NCBI GenBank assembly: GCA_030604505.1
Contig: JAUVVT010000003.1
Location: forward strand, 1-20,560
DNA length: 20,560 bases
Direction: 5' to 3'
Source: a bacterium
GTDB lineage: Bacteria > SM23-31 > JAUVVT01
Part shown: in pieces, positions 1 to 7,335 of the stretch
How the letters are laid out: the number at the start of each line of letters is the position of its first letter
Numbering within the stretch: the stretch's first letter is position 1
Made by a program: the position numbers and the translations under genes
The notes under the pieces: generated by a model
Seen by the model: the letters and a program-made list of their open reading frames with translations, nothing else
Database searches by the model: none
What the model was told of the DNA's origin: nothing

Positions 1-2
1 CA

Positions 3-1052
3 GGTGCACCTATACAATTCGTGAAGGCAGAAAGAAAGCTGGGAATAGAAAGCAGGCTTATTACTTTGCAAAAAACTTTTCGTGATTATGAAGAAGATAT
101 CTGTCTCAATCTTCCTCTTTTAAAAGAGAATTTTTCTGTAAATCTTCTGAGAAAATGCAGAGATTATTTCTCCAAAATCCCAAACAATAACAAGAAAAAG
201 AGTGCTGAGATTCCGCACTATTGGAAACCGGCAAATTCATTGGAAAAAATGTGTTTTACCCTTAGGGATTCTTCTTGGGAATTTATTATTAACCGTAGAG
301 ACTTTGGTTTTGATATTTTTGATTTTGATATTTATCAGCTCGACAGCGGTTTGGGTTTTTTAAGAAGCGGAAAAATATTGAAAAAAATAAAAAACAAAGG
401 GAAAAAGATAGTTGCTGTTTATCTGGGAAGCGATTTGAGAAGTCGTGGAGTTATCCCGGTTATTGATGAAATAAGCGATATTAATTTTACTGTCGAATTT
501 GACCATCTCAAATTACATAATAATATTAATTATATTTTTCTTCCTTTTGATTATTCAAACTATAGTATTGTAAAAAATGAAAATAAAAAATTAAGAATAT
601 GTCATGCCCCAACTAACCGCGAGTTTAAAGGGAGCAGCAAGATTATTAATATTATAAAAGATATGGAAAAAAATTATCCGGTAGAATTGGTTCTAATAGA
701 AAATATGAAGTTTAAAGATGCTTTGAAAATAAAATCAACTTGCGATGTTTTAATTGATGCCATAGGAGATTGGGGATATGGATATAACTCTTTAGAATCA
801 ATGGCGATGGGAATTGCAACCTGCACAGAAATTATAACTGAATATGAAAAATTTATACCAGACCATCCTTTTATAAATGTTAATGAAAAAAATCTGAAAA
901 ATAAGGTCATTCAATTGATAGAAGATAAAGAATACAGATTAAGGAAAGGTTTTGAAGCAAGGGAATGGATGGAAAAATATCATGACAGCGTTAAAGTCGT
1001 AAAATCAATGATCGAAAAATATAAACAATTGGGATGGAAGATAGACCTATAA
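3..1052 (+). CDS. Glycosyltransferase (GT4/GT1-like, GT-B fold), 5'-truncated by window edge
   Basis: This is probably a cytoplasmic or membrane-associated sugar transferase adding a residue to a lipid-linked polysaccharide repeat unit; donor and acceptor cannot be read from the sequence. The C-terminal half carries the pattern of the GT4 donor-site loop: DVLIDAIGDWGYGYNSLESM (about nt 744-803), followed by AMG, resembles the family's DV-x-PS-xx-EGfG-xxx-LEAMAxG signature. The frame is open to the left edge and encodes GAPIQFVKAERKLGIES. This resembles the usual N-terminal beta-strand/helix of such enzymes (aG-P-x-x-hhxaxxxlGixS), so the GTG at 21 is an internal valine and the true start lies outside the window. 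About 349 residues are visible, so little is missing. The 3' end overlaps the flippase start by 19 bp, which fits an operon with translational coupling. GC content is low, like the next gene. Family is fairly sure; substrate is unknown. Confidence 0.75.
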   Translation, partial: GAPIQFVKAERKLGIESRLITLQKTFRDYEEDICLNLPLLKENFSVNLLRKCRDYFSKIPNNNKKKSAEIPHYWKPANSLEKMCFTLRDSSWEFIINRRDFGFDIFDFDIYQLDSGLGFLRSGKILKKIKNKGKKIVAVYLGSDLRSRGVIPVIDEISDINFTVEFDHLKLHNNINYIFLPFDYSNYSIVKNENKKLRICHAPTNREFKGSSKIINIIKDMEKNYPVELVLIENMKFKDALKIKSTCDVLIDAIGDWGYGYNSLESMAMGIATCTEIITEYEKFIPDHPFINVNEKNLKNKVIQLIEDKEYRLRKGFEAREWMEKYHDSVKVVKSMIEKYKQLGWKIDL

Positions 1053-2503
1053 ATCACTACATAAAGGATTTATTCAAACATTCTGCAGTTTATGGAATCG
1101 GCGATATAGGCAGCAAGTTTTTAAACCTTCTTCTTATTCCGATTCATACCCATTATCTCACAATTTATGAATATAGTGTTTTTTCGCTCTTTATTCTTTT
1201 TTACTCTTTTGCTCTAACATTTTATCTTCTCGGCGTAAATGCCGGCTTCATCAGGCACTTTCTTGATAAAGAATATAAAAAAGATGAGGTCTTCTCAAGT
1301 GCATTTTTCTCTATCCTGGTTTATAATATAATACTGTCTATTCTGGTTATAATATTTTCAGGGGTCTTATCGAAAGTTTTTTTCAATTCCCCAGAATATT
1401 CAAAAATTTTACATTACGGAGCAGTGATTCTGATGCTTGAATCACTTTCTACACTTGCCCTGCTTATATACCGTGCGTCAAATAATCCATCCGGATTCAT
1501 CAGGGCAGTTCTTGTGCGAATAAGTGTTATACTTGTTTCAAATCTTTTGTTTCTTTCGGTCTTCAAGATGGGACTTTATGGAGCTATACTCGGAAATCTT
1601 GCCGGTTCAGCATCACTGCTTTTAATTCTATCTCTTGAAATAAGAAAGTTTCTGAATTTCAGCTTTTCTCTGAATTTATTAAAAAAAATGTTCCGGTATG
1701 GAATTCCGACCGTTCCGGCTGTAATATCGCTTACATTACTTATAATGATTGACCAGTATTTCTTGAAAGCTTTCGGATTTATAAATAAAGTCGGAATATA
1801 TGCGGTTGGATATAAAATGGGAATGGCATTATCTATTATTATTACAGGATTCAGGTTAGCATGGTTTCCATTTATTTTTCAGGTGTCTGACAAAAAGGAT
1901 GCTCCGGAGATATTTTCTACGATATTCAATTATTTCAATCTCTTATTGATGTTTTTTTATCTTATTATTTCAATATACATTCCAATATTTTTCAAATATA
2001 TATTTTCAGAAGGGTATTATGAATCAATAAATCTCATCCCTATCATTGCATTGGGATATATTTTTTATGGCTACTACGAAAATTTTATGGTGGGTGTATA
2101 CATAAAAGACAAGACTAATTATGTAGCTCTTGTTATAACCGCATCGGCTTTATTAAATATAGTTCTGAATATTATATTAATTCCCATATATAATATTTAT
2201 GGTGCAGCAATTGCAACTGTGGTCTCTTATATATTTCTTGCAGCACTCGGATATGCAATATCACAAAGATTCTACCGGATTAATTATGATTTTATAAATA
2301 TATCAAAAACTCTGGCTGCAGGAAGTATTATAATATATTGGAATTTCCACACTTCCATATTCGGAAGTTTCAATATATTTATAAAAATTGTACTGCCGTT
2401 TTTGTACTTTTTCATACTTTATTTAGCAAAATTTTTTAAGAAGGAAGATATAGAAATGATAAAAGGTTTGTGGAGAAACTTACTTTCTTTGGAAAAAAAG
2501 TAA
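1034..2503 (+). CDS. Wzx-type polysaccharide flippase (MATE/MOP superfamily)
   Basis: This is a 489-residue integral membrane protein that probably flips an undecaprenyl-linked oligosaccharide across the inner membrane in O-antigen, capsule or exopolysaccharide synthesis. The N-terminus (KDLFKHSAVYGIGDIGSKFL, then NLLLIPIHTHYLT) is typical of polysaccharide-export MOP proteins. Hydrophobic segments run throughout, with about 12-14 predicted helices by eye. The second-half motif MFRYGIPTVPAVISLTLLIM then DQYFLK matches the internal repeat of this family (xYGlPlipxxlsxxhhxxxDrxfl). The length is normal for Wzx (about 420-500). No good Shine-Dalgarno precedes the ATG; it overlaps the upstream glycosyltransferase, so coupling is likely. 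It is the last gene of the polysaccharide cluster in this window. Its stop codon is separated by one base from the stop of the convergent GTPase gene. The transported glycan cannot be inferred. Confidence 0.85.
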   Translation: MEDRPINHYIKDLFKHSAVYGIGDIGSKFLNLLLIPIHTHYLTIYEYSVFSLFILFYSFALTFYLLGVNAGFIRHFLDKEYKKDEVFSSAFFSILVYNIILSILVIIFSGVLSKVFFNSPEYSKILHYGAVILMLESLSTLALLIYRASNNPSGFIRAVLVRISVILVSNLLFLSVFKMGLYGAILGNLAGSASLLLILSLEIRKFLNFSFSLNLLKKMFRYGIPTVPAVISLTLLIMIDQYFLKAFGFINKVGIYAVGYKMGMALSIIITGFRLAWFPFIFQVSDKKDAPEIFSTIFNYFNLLLMFFYLIISIYIPIFFKYIFSEGYYESINLIPIIALGYIFYGYYENFMVGVYIKDKTNYVALVITASALLNIVLNIILIPIYNIYGAAIATVVSYIFLAALGYAISQRFYRINYDFINISKTLAAGSIIIYWNFHTSIFGSFNIFIKIVLPFLYFFILYLAKFFKKEDIEMIKGLWRNLLSLEKK

Positions 2504-2506
2504 GTT
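2477..2506. terminator. Possible bidirectional terminator spanning two convergent stop codons
   Basis: A perfect 10-bp inverted repeat (AACTTACTTT at 2477-2486 and AAAGTAAGTT at 2497-2506) with a 10-nt centre covers the end of the flippase gene and the first bases of the stop of the opposing GTPase gene. It is AT-rich, with only three G-C pairs, and lacks a clear U-run on either side. Intrinsic termination is therefore only a possibility, but no other hairpin fits between the two genes. Confidence 0.3.
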
Positions 2507-4685
2507 ATACAGGTGGGAGTTTTTCTACGACCTTGTTTATCTTTTCTTTTAAATTGTCAATTTTTTCAACCTGAGAATTAATCTCTTCTATTTTATTTAC
2601 TACCGTTCTCCCTGCTTTTTCGTCTTCCTGGTAGTTCTCTTTAAATATTGTAACAGCTTCTTCACATTCCTTTTCTATCTGATTTAAAAAGACTGTTCTT
2701 ATATTTCCAATATTTTTATTTATTCCGGTATTAAAATCGGATTGATTATTTTTATAAACAAAATCCATAATTTCGGCAGTTCGTTTTTTTAGATTTTCCA
2801 GTTTTTTACCTTTATTCAGGGTTAATAAAGATGACATTCTGGATTTTACCTTTACGGAAATAGCTTTACCGGGCAATCTAAATTGAGGTTTTTTCAATTT
2901 TTCTATTTTTAGCAGTTCAGTTTCAGCAGGCGGCAAAGAAATAGGAATTTTTTGGTCGAGATAATCCTTTATCTGATTGTGCCATCGTTTTCTTAATTTT
3001 CTTACTTCATCCTGAATATTTTTGAGAAATATATTTCCCAGTTGACTTGCGCTATTAGCATATTTATCATGATAAGGTTTTAGCACTGATTTCAGGTCTT
3101 CTAATTTTTTACTATATCTTTTATTCTGAAATAATTCTTTTTTAATTTCTTCAAAGTTTTCTTTTTCGATTTTTGCTAATAGATGTTTAAATGTCAATTG
3201 AAAACCGCTTTTGCTCAAAAGCTTCCAATCATTTTCATTTAAATCGTCAAGGTTTTCTATTTCATCTGTAATTGATTCAAATAGTTTACCATTACATCCT
3301 TTTTCAAATATTTCTTCGAAATCTTCGATTATCTTTTCCTTCCATTCTAAGAACTGATTATCAATTTCTTCAAGGTCTTTAAGATAGACAGTATATTTTT
3401 TATAGAAGAAATCTTTTTTCTGAGCTTTCTTTTTTTCTATCCATATTTGCTTGAGGTCTTGTATTTTTTGATTAAGAAAAAGTATGGGAGCCCGCATCAG
3501 TCTGTCGAATTTATCAACTTTTAAAAGATACTCATCAAGGTCGTGGTAAAATTTTCCAAAATCTTTCATATAAGTATCGAACTGTATTTTGCCTGTTCTT
3601 TTTAAAAATTCTGCAAACTCCCGTTCTTCCTTGATTAAATCTTCATTTTCCGATGCTCGCAGCCTTGCAATAAGGGTTCCTAAAGAGGAGAGCGGGTATA
3701 TATGTATTTCACCGCTAATGATTCTCCTTAATCCTCTTTCTACCTGCGATATTGCATCCCAGACATCACGCGGGTCTTTTTGAATATCTACACGATTTAA
3801 AACCAGAAAGACATCGTTGATTCCCATTTTTTTAAGAAAATCTCTGAATGTAATATCTTCAGTATTTCCGGGCTGGTCAAATCTGAATATAAAGATTACA
3901 CATTGTGCAAACTGGATATAGTCCGTAACCATTTTATCCCTAAGTTCATTGAGACTGACAACACCCGGTGTATCGATAAGCTGAACTCCCTGCTCACATA
4001 TACCCACCGGGACGCCGAGAATGATTTCTAAGAGATGGTTCTGGATTTTTCTGAGGCACTGGCTTTTGAAAGTATTTGTTATATGACTCCAATTATTGAT
4101 AATTTCTGTTTGTGCAGAAATGTCAGGATTTTCTTTTACATTTTTATATTCTTCGGCGATGGCCGGGAGGTTCGGAAATTCTTCATTAAGTTCATCAAAA
4201 AATACCTCAGAATAAATCTTGGAATATTTTGGCAGGAAACCATCATCAGTAGAAAATATTTCAAGGAGCTGTTTCTGGTCTTTATAATTATTACATGGGA
4301 TATGTATCTGGTTTTCCGTTTTTTCAGAGTATTTCCTTTTCAGTTTAGTAAGAATATTCTTTGCAATCCTAACGGCAAGTTTATCCCTTCCATTAAACAT
4401 TAATGAAACATATCTTTTTTTCGAATATATAAGTCTGCTGATAATGTGCGTCGTTTCTTTGTTTTGAGTAGGAAAGATCGGGTCTCCCTGAAGTGCATTT
4501 AAGAACGTGGATTTTCCGGTGTTCCAAGTTGCAACGACCGCTATCTGAATATTTTCACTTAAGATGTTTTCTTTGAGCCGCAGTATATGGTCTTCCATAG
4601 TTTCCGGCGGTGAGAGAGAAAGAAAGTCGTCAATGATTTCTATAACAGATTTTTTTATACCTGATATTTTTTTTAGCTTTCCCAT
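2505..4685 (-). CDS. Dynamin-like large GTPase, second gene of a tandem pair
   Basis: This 726-residue protein has an N-terminal dynamin-type GTPase domain (about 40-340) followed by a long, charged, mostly helical stalk-like region. The G motifs are: P-loop ATWNTGKST (52-60), where alanine replaces the usual first glycine but the GKST core is intact; switch I threonines (T78/T79); DTPG (238-241); and NRVD (297-300). About 155 residues separate switch I from DTPG, an insertion seen in several bacterial dynamin-like proteins. The C-terminus (about 690-720) looks like a coiled coil. A basic patch with MSSLLTL could be a membrane-binding paddle, which is a guess. No transmembrane helix is obvious. 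It begins 5 bp after the stop of the upstream GTPase gene and is surely co-transcribed with it. Paired bacterial dynamin-like proteins (DynA/B of Streptomyces, LeoB/LeoC, Campylobacter DLP1/2) act together in membrane remodelling. The role here is unknown. Confidence 0.8.
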   Translation of the reverse strand: MGKLKKISGIKKSVIEIIDDFLSLSPPETMEDHILRLKENILSENIQIAVVATWNTGKSTFLNALQGDPIFPTQNKETTHIISRLIYSKKRYVSLMFNGRDKLAVRIAKNILTKLKRKYSEKTENQIHIPCNNYKDQKQLLEIFSTDDGFLPKYSKIYSEVFFDELNEEFPNLPAIAEEYKNVKENPDISAQTEIINNWSHITNTFKSQCLRKIQNHLLEIILGVPVGICEQGVQLIDTPGVVSLNELRDKMVTDYIQFAQCVIFIFRFDQPGNTEDITFRDFLKKMGINDVFLVLNRVDIQKDPRDVWDAISQVERGLRRIISGEIHIYPLSSLGTLIARLRASENEDLIKEEREFAEFLKRTGKIQFDTYMKDFGKFYHDLDEYLLKVDKFDRLMRAPILFLNQKIQDLKQIWIEKKKAQKKDFFYKKYTVYLKDLEEIDNQFLEWKEKIIEDFEEIFEKGCNGKLFESITDEIENLDDLNENDWKLLSKSGFQLTFKHLLAKIEKENFEEIKKELFQNKRYSKKLEDLKSVLKPYHDKYANSASQLGNIFLKNIQDEVRKLRKRWHNQIKDYLDQKIPISLPPAETELLKIEKLKKPQFRLPGKAISVKVKSRMSSLLTLNKGKKLENLKKRTAEIMDFVYKNNQSDFNTGINKNIGNIRTVFLNQIEKECEEAVTIFKENYQEDEKAGRTVVNKIEEINSQVEKIDNLKEKINKVVEKLPPV

Positions 4686-4690
4686 ATATT

Positions 4691-6631
4691 TTAATCTTCA
4701 CTTTTCTCAAACGGCAGGGGTGTATCCCCAATAACTTCCTGAAGCCTTTTCCCGATATCTTTAAGTGCTTCTTTAGATTGTTCTTCCACTTTTTGTGTAG
4801 TTTTTGAAAGAAAAGCTCTTCTTATTTCTGCTTCTATCTCCTGTAATGCCGTTTTCGCTGATTTCCTGAATTTATTAATTTCTTTGATGACTATATTTTC
4901 AAGCTTCTGGAAGAGCGAATTATGATAATCTTCCAGAGAATCATGCAGTTTTTTCCGGAATTGTTTATAATTTCCGAAACTGAATATTCCCGGAGCTTTT
5001 TGTATATTCCACATTTTGCTTGACAGTGCCCTTCGGGTTTCCTCAGGAATTTGTAAAATTGGACAACCGTCGATTATTCTATTTAATACGTATTTGTCAC
5101 TATTTACGTCAAAGAAAAACAAATTTGCCCATGAAAGAATGCCATATAAAAGGTCGGGATTTTTTACAATTGCATTGTATTTTTTTGATTTAAGTTTTTC
5201 AAGCAGTTCCTGATATTTCTGATGTTTCCAGAAGAAATGATTTTCAAAGAGGTACAAGTATAAAATTTGTCTTGTATCTTCCACTTCGCTTGCCTGCATT
5301 TCTTTATCAAAAAGCCGTGTGTCGAGTATCTTTGTCATTATATTGAACCAATGAAGATGAAAATTAACAATCTCATTATTAAAGTATTCATTAAAATTAT
5401 CTATCGCTTTTAAAATATGTTCCTGAAATTTTCCGGTAATTTTTTTCTGAAAATTCTTGGTTCCTCTTCTCTTTTTCCAGTTTAAATATTCTTCTGCTAA
5501 TAGACGGGAAGTATCTTCTGATTCTTTAAATACAATCTTCCTGGCTTCATCCTCAAGAATCATTATTGTTCTATTTACCTGCGTGTCATCTGTTACCCTT
5601 TCTTTTTCAATATATTCCAACAGGGATTTTAAATTCTCTCCTTCGGTTCTAATATTTTGTACAACAGAGTCAATATCATCCATTAATGCTTTTATATTTC
5701 CATTTCTGCTGTTTAAAACATTATAGAGAGTCTCTAATATATTCAAAGTCCAGTTCTTTGCTCTCAAATTATTCTTGTCGTTAATTAACATTTTAAGATG
5801 ATTTTCAAAAAGAGAATTATCCCATATCTTTTCTTTTGTTTCTGTTTCCTTTTTCTGTTCCGACTTAATAGACGAATATAAAAACTTTGGGAAATTTACA
5901 TTTAATTTTTCCTGATATGAGGCAACATGTGTGAGAGTATCAACTATATCCTGCTTACTGGTACAAAGGTCTGCTTTATTTATAACAAGTACAATTTTTT
6001 CGGTATGCAGTCCCAACTTTGAAATAAATTCCTCGTGCTGTTTTGAGAAAGATTTATTCAAATCACTTACCATTATTATTATGTCACTTTGTTTGGCAAG
6101 TTCAACAGGATAAAACTTTATTCCTTCTTCTGTTGAATTAAAACCGGGAGTATCAACAAGTACAACATGTTCATTCAGAATTGGATGATTCATATATATG
6201 TAAAAAGAATACCTGTCTGATGAAAGTTTTTGGTCTTTTAATAATGTAGGAAGATTTGCAAACTCAAAAACTTCTTTATGATTTTTATCCTCGTCCACTA
6301 ACAGCGCATGTTCATTCGAGTGACTGTATCCACTAACCTGCAAATTATACTGCGGGAATAAAAAAGAGCATACTTTTGTCTGCCGTTTTGACGAGACTGG
6401 AAGTAAATCCGGTATTTTTAAGAGAGAATTTATAAGTGAGGACCTTCCGTTATTTAACTCCCCCAAAAATGTAATCTTTAGAGGGCTTTTTATATCCCAT
6501 TCAAGTATTCTATAATAGTTTTCTCGCAACAGGTTCTTTTTTTCCATCTCAAGATACCACTGAAAAACAGCATCATAATACTTTTCCCGAAATTCTTTTA
6601 AAGAAAGAGTTGAACCCTCAACATTTGACAT
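4691..6631 (-). CDS. Dynamin-like large GTPase with arginine P-loop, first gene of a tandem pair
   Basis: This 646-residue protein has an N-terminal GTPase domain (about 50-300) and a long helical C-terminal part ending in a likely coiled coil (about 595-640). Visible motifs are: P-loop GELNNGRSS (57-65), where arginine replaces the near-invariant GKS lysine; a possible switch I threonine (T85); DTPG (160-163); and NKAD (218-221). The other G motifs are canonical, so nucleotide binding may be retained while hydrolysis may be altered; this is inference. The start is the ATG at 6631, because GAGGAGG lies 8 nt upstream. The frame is open to a TTG at 6658, but using it would put the ribosome site inside the gene. 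The downstream partner follows after 5 bp, a layout typical of heteromeric bacterial dynamin-like pairs in which one member has a variant G domain. No transmembrane segment is evident. Confidence 0.8.
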   Translation of the reverse strand: MSNVEGSTLSLKEFREKYYDAVFQWYLEMEKKNLLRENYYRILEWDIKSPLKITFLGELNNGRSSLINSLLKIPDLLPVSSKRQTKVCSFLFPQYNLQVSGYSHSNEHALLVDEDKNHKEVFEFANLPTLLKDQKLSSDRYSFYIYMNHPILNEHVVLVDTPGFNSTEEGIKFYPVELAKQSDIIIMVSDLNKSFSKQHEEFISKLGLHTEKIVLVINKADLCTSKQDIVDTLTHVASYQEKLNVNFPKFLYSSIKSEQKKETETKEKIWDNSLFENHLKMLINDKNNLRAKNWTLNILETLYNVLNSRNGNIKALMDDIDSVVQNIRTEGENLKSLLEYIEKERVTDDTQVNRTIMILEDEARKIVFKESEDTSRLLAEEYLNWKKRRGTKNFQKKITGKFQEHILKAIDNFNEYFNNEIVNFHLHWFNIMTKILDTRLFDKEMQASEVEDTRQILYLYLFENHFFWKHQKYQELLEKLKSKKYNAIVKNPDLLYGILSWANLFFFDVNSDKYVLNRIIDGCPILQIPEETRRALSSKMWNIQKAPGIFSFGNYKQFRKKLHDSLEDYHNSLFQKLENIVIKEINKFRKSAKTALQEIEAEIRRAFLSKTTQKVEEQSKEALKDIGKRLQEVIGDTPLPFEKSED

Positions 6632-6639
6632 ATAACTTT

Positions 6640-6646
6640 CCTCCTC
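6640..6646 (-). promoter_or_regulatory. Strong Shine-Dalgarno deciding the start of the first GTPase gene
   Basis: On the minus strand GAGGAGG is followed by an 8-nt spacer and ATG (6631-6629). It lies within the open frame that begins at the TTG at 6658, so it argues for the shorter protein. Confidence 0.8.
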
Positions 6647-6770
6647 ATTGAAAGACAACTATAAATAAAATCTAACAAGAGATTTATATATAATTTATTT
6701 TTTAGGAACTGTGGTAAATTTAAAGATCCGTATTATTTTATTTTCTGCCACGGCAGGTGAAATATTTGTT

Positions 6771-6799
6771 AACATTTTCTATATTTTCAGGAAAATGTT
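6771..6799. repeat. Inverted repeat, 9-bp arms, possible operator or hairpin
   Basis: AACATTTTC and GAAAATGTT are perfect 9-bp arms with an 11-nt centre, lying about 140 bp upstream of the GTPase operon start. There is no adjacent GC-rich stem or U-run, so an operator or a leader-RNA hairpin is as likely as a terminator. Confidence 0.35.
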
Positions 6800-6879
6800 T
6801 AATAAGTTTATGTTATTGATAACAAATAAGGTTAGAGAATAGAACAAATTCAGAATCTAAAAAACTACAAATTAAAATA

Positions 6880-6894
6880 ACAAATTAAATTTGT
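6880..6894. repeat. 15-bp palindrome ACAAATT-A-AATTTGT, possible regulator site
   Basis: It is a perfect dyad with 7-bp half-sites. The left half-site word is repeated upstream in direct orientation (about 6844-6850 and 6867-6873). This looks like a clustered protein-binding motif, but chance is not excluded in such AT-rich DNA. Confidence 0.35.
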
Positions 6895-7321
6895 AAAGTC
6901 AATCAAAAGTTTATACTGTATTTTACAATATTTTTTACTAAAACGCTACTGGTTTCAAGCATATTATTACAAGGTTTTGTGACGCGGCATTTAGCTGTTT
7001 ATTAGACTTTTTCGGTTATTTCATCAATTCATAATATCTTTAAAATTTTATTTCCCACCTTTGTAAAGTAAGATTATATATCTTGTAAAATTTAGTTTAA
7101 TATATATTATATATTGTTTTTTTAAATTATTTTATTAATTTGTTGTTCAATTATATTAAACGGATTATAATATATTGTCCAACTATAATTTTCAGAAACA
7201 TTGCGACTAATATCTTTTATCGAAGTAAACAGTTTATTTTTCATTACCCAAAGTACATTTCAATCAGATAAATGACAGATGAAATTAATTTTTAGAAACA
7301 TACTAAAAATTTCTGTTAACC

Positions 7322-7328
7322 GGAGGAG
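7322..7328 (+). promoter_or_regulatory. Strong Shine-Dalgarno deciding the start of the propeller gene
   Basis: GGAGGAG lies 7 nt upstream of the ATG at 7336. The ATG at 7279 in the same frame has no such site, and using it would put 19 basic or hydrophobic residues in front of a clean signal peptide. Confidence 0.8.
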
Positions 7329-7335
7329 ATGCCAA

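Larger units (their letters stand above)
6659..7335. other. AT-rich divergent intergenic region between the GTPase operon and the propeller gene
   Basis: I see no gene in this stretch of nearly 700 bases. It should hold the promoters of both divergent units, but the base composition prevents a reliable -10/-35 call. Dyads visible by eye are: AACATTTTC / GAAAATGTT (6771-6779 and 6791-6799, 11-nt centre); TGTTAT-TG-ATAACA (about 6811-6824); and ACAAATT-A-AATTTGT (6880-6894). The word ACAAAT(T/A) recurs in direct orientation at about 6822, 6844, 6867 and 6880. A small GC island, CTGCC-AC-GGCAG, lies at about 6745-6756. Operator sites are possible; none matches a regulator I can name. Confidence 0.6.

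Noticed and set aside
21..1052. GTG at 21 as the start of the glycosyltransferase
   Set aside because: The frame is open to the left edge and encodes residues typical of the family N-terminus, so the GTG is an internal valine.
4035..4403. 122-residue plus-strand frame antisense to the second GTPase gene
   Set aside because: It is a by-product of the AT-rich opposite strand; its sense counterpart has clear G motifs.
2505..6631. Calling the GTPase pair a proven antiphage system
   Set aside because: The sequence shows only the GTPase architecture; no nuclease, effector or other known defence gene lies in the window.
6632..6658. TTG at 6658 as the start of the first GTPase gene
   Set aside because: The added nine codons would translate through a strong GAGGAGG ribosome site that serves the ATG at 6631.
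6811..6894. Replication or plasmid origin with iterons
   Set aside because: The repeated words are short and unevenly spaced, and no replication initiator gene lies nearby.
7279..7335. ATG at 7279 as the start of the propeller gene
   Set aside because: There is no ribosome site in front of it, and it would precede both GGAGGAG and a normal signal peptide that begins at 7336.
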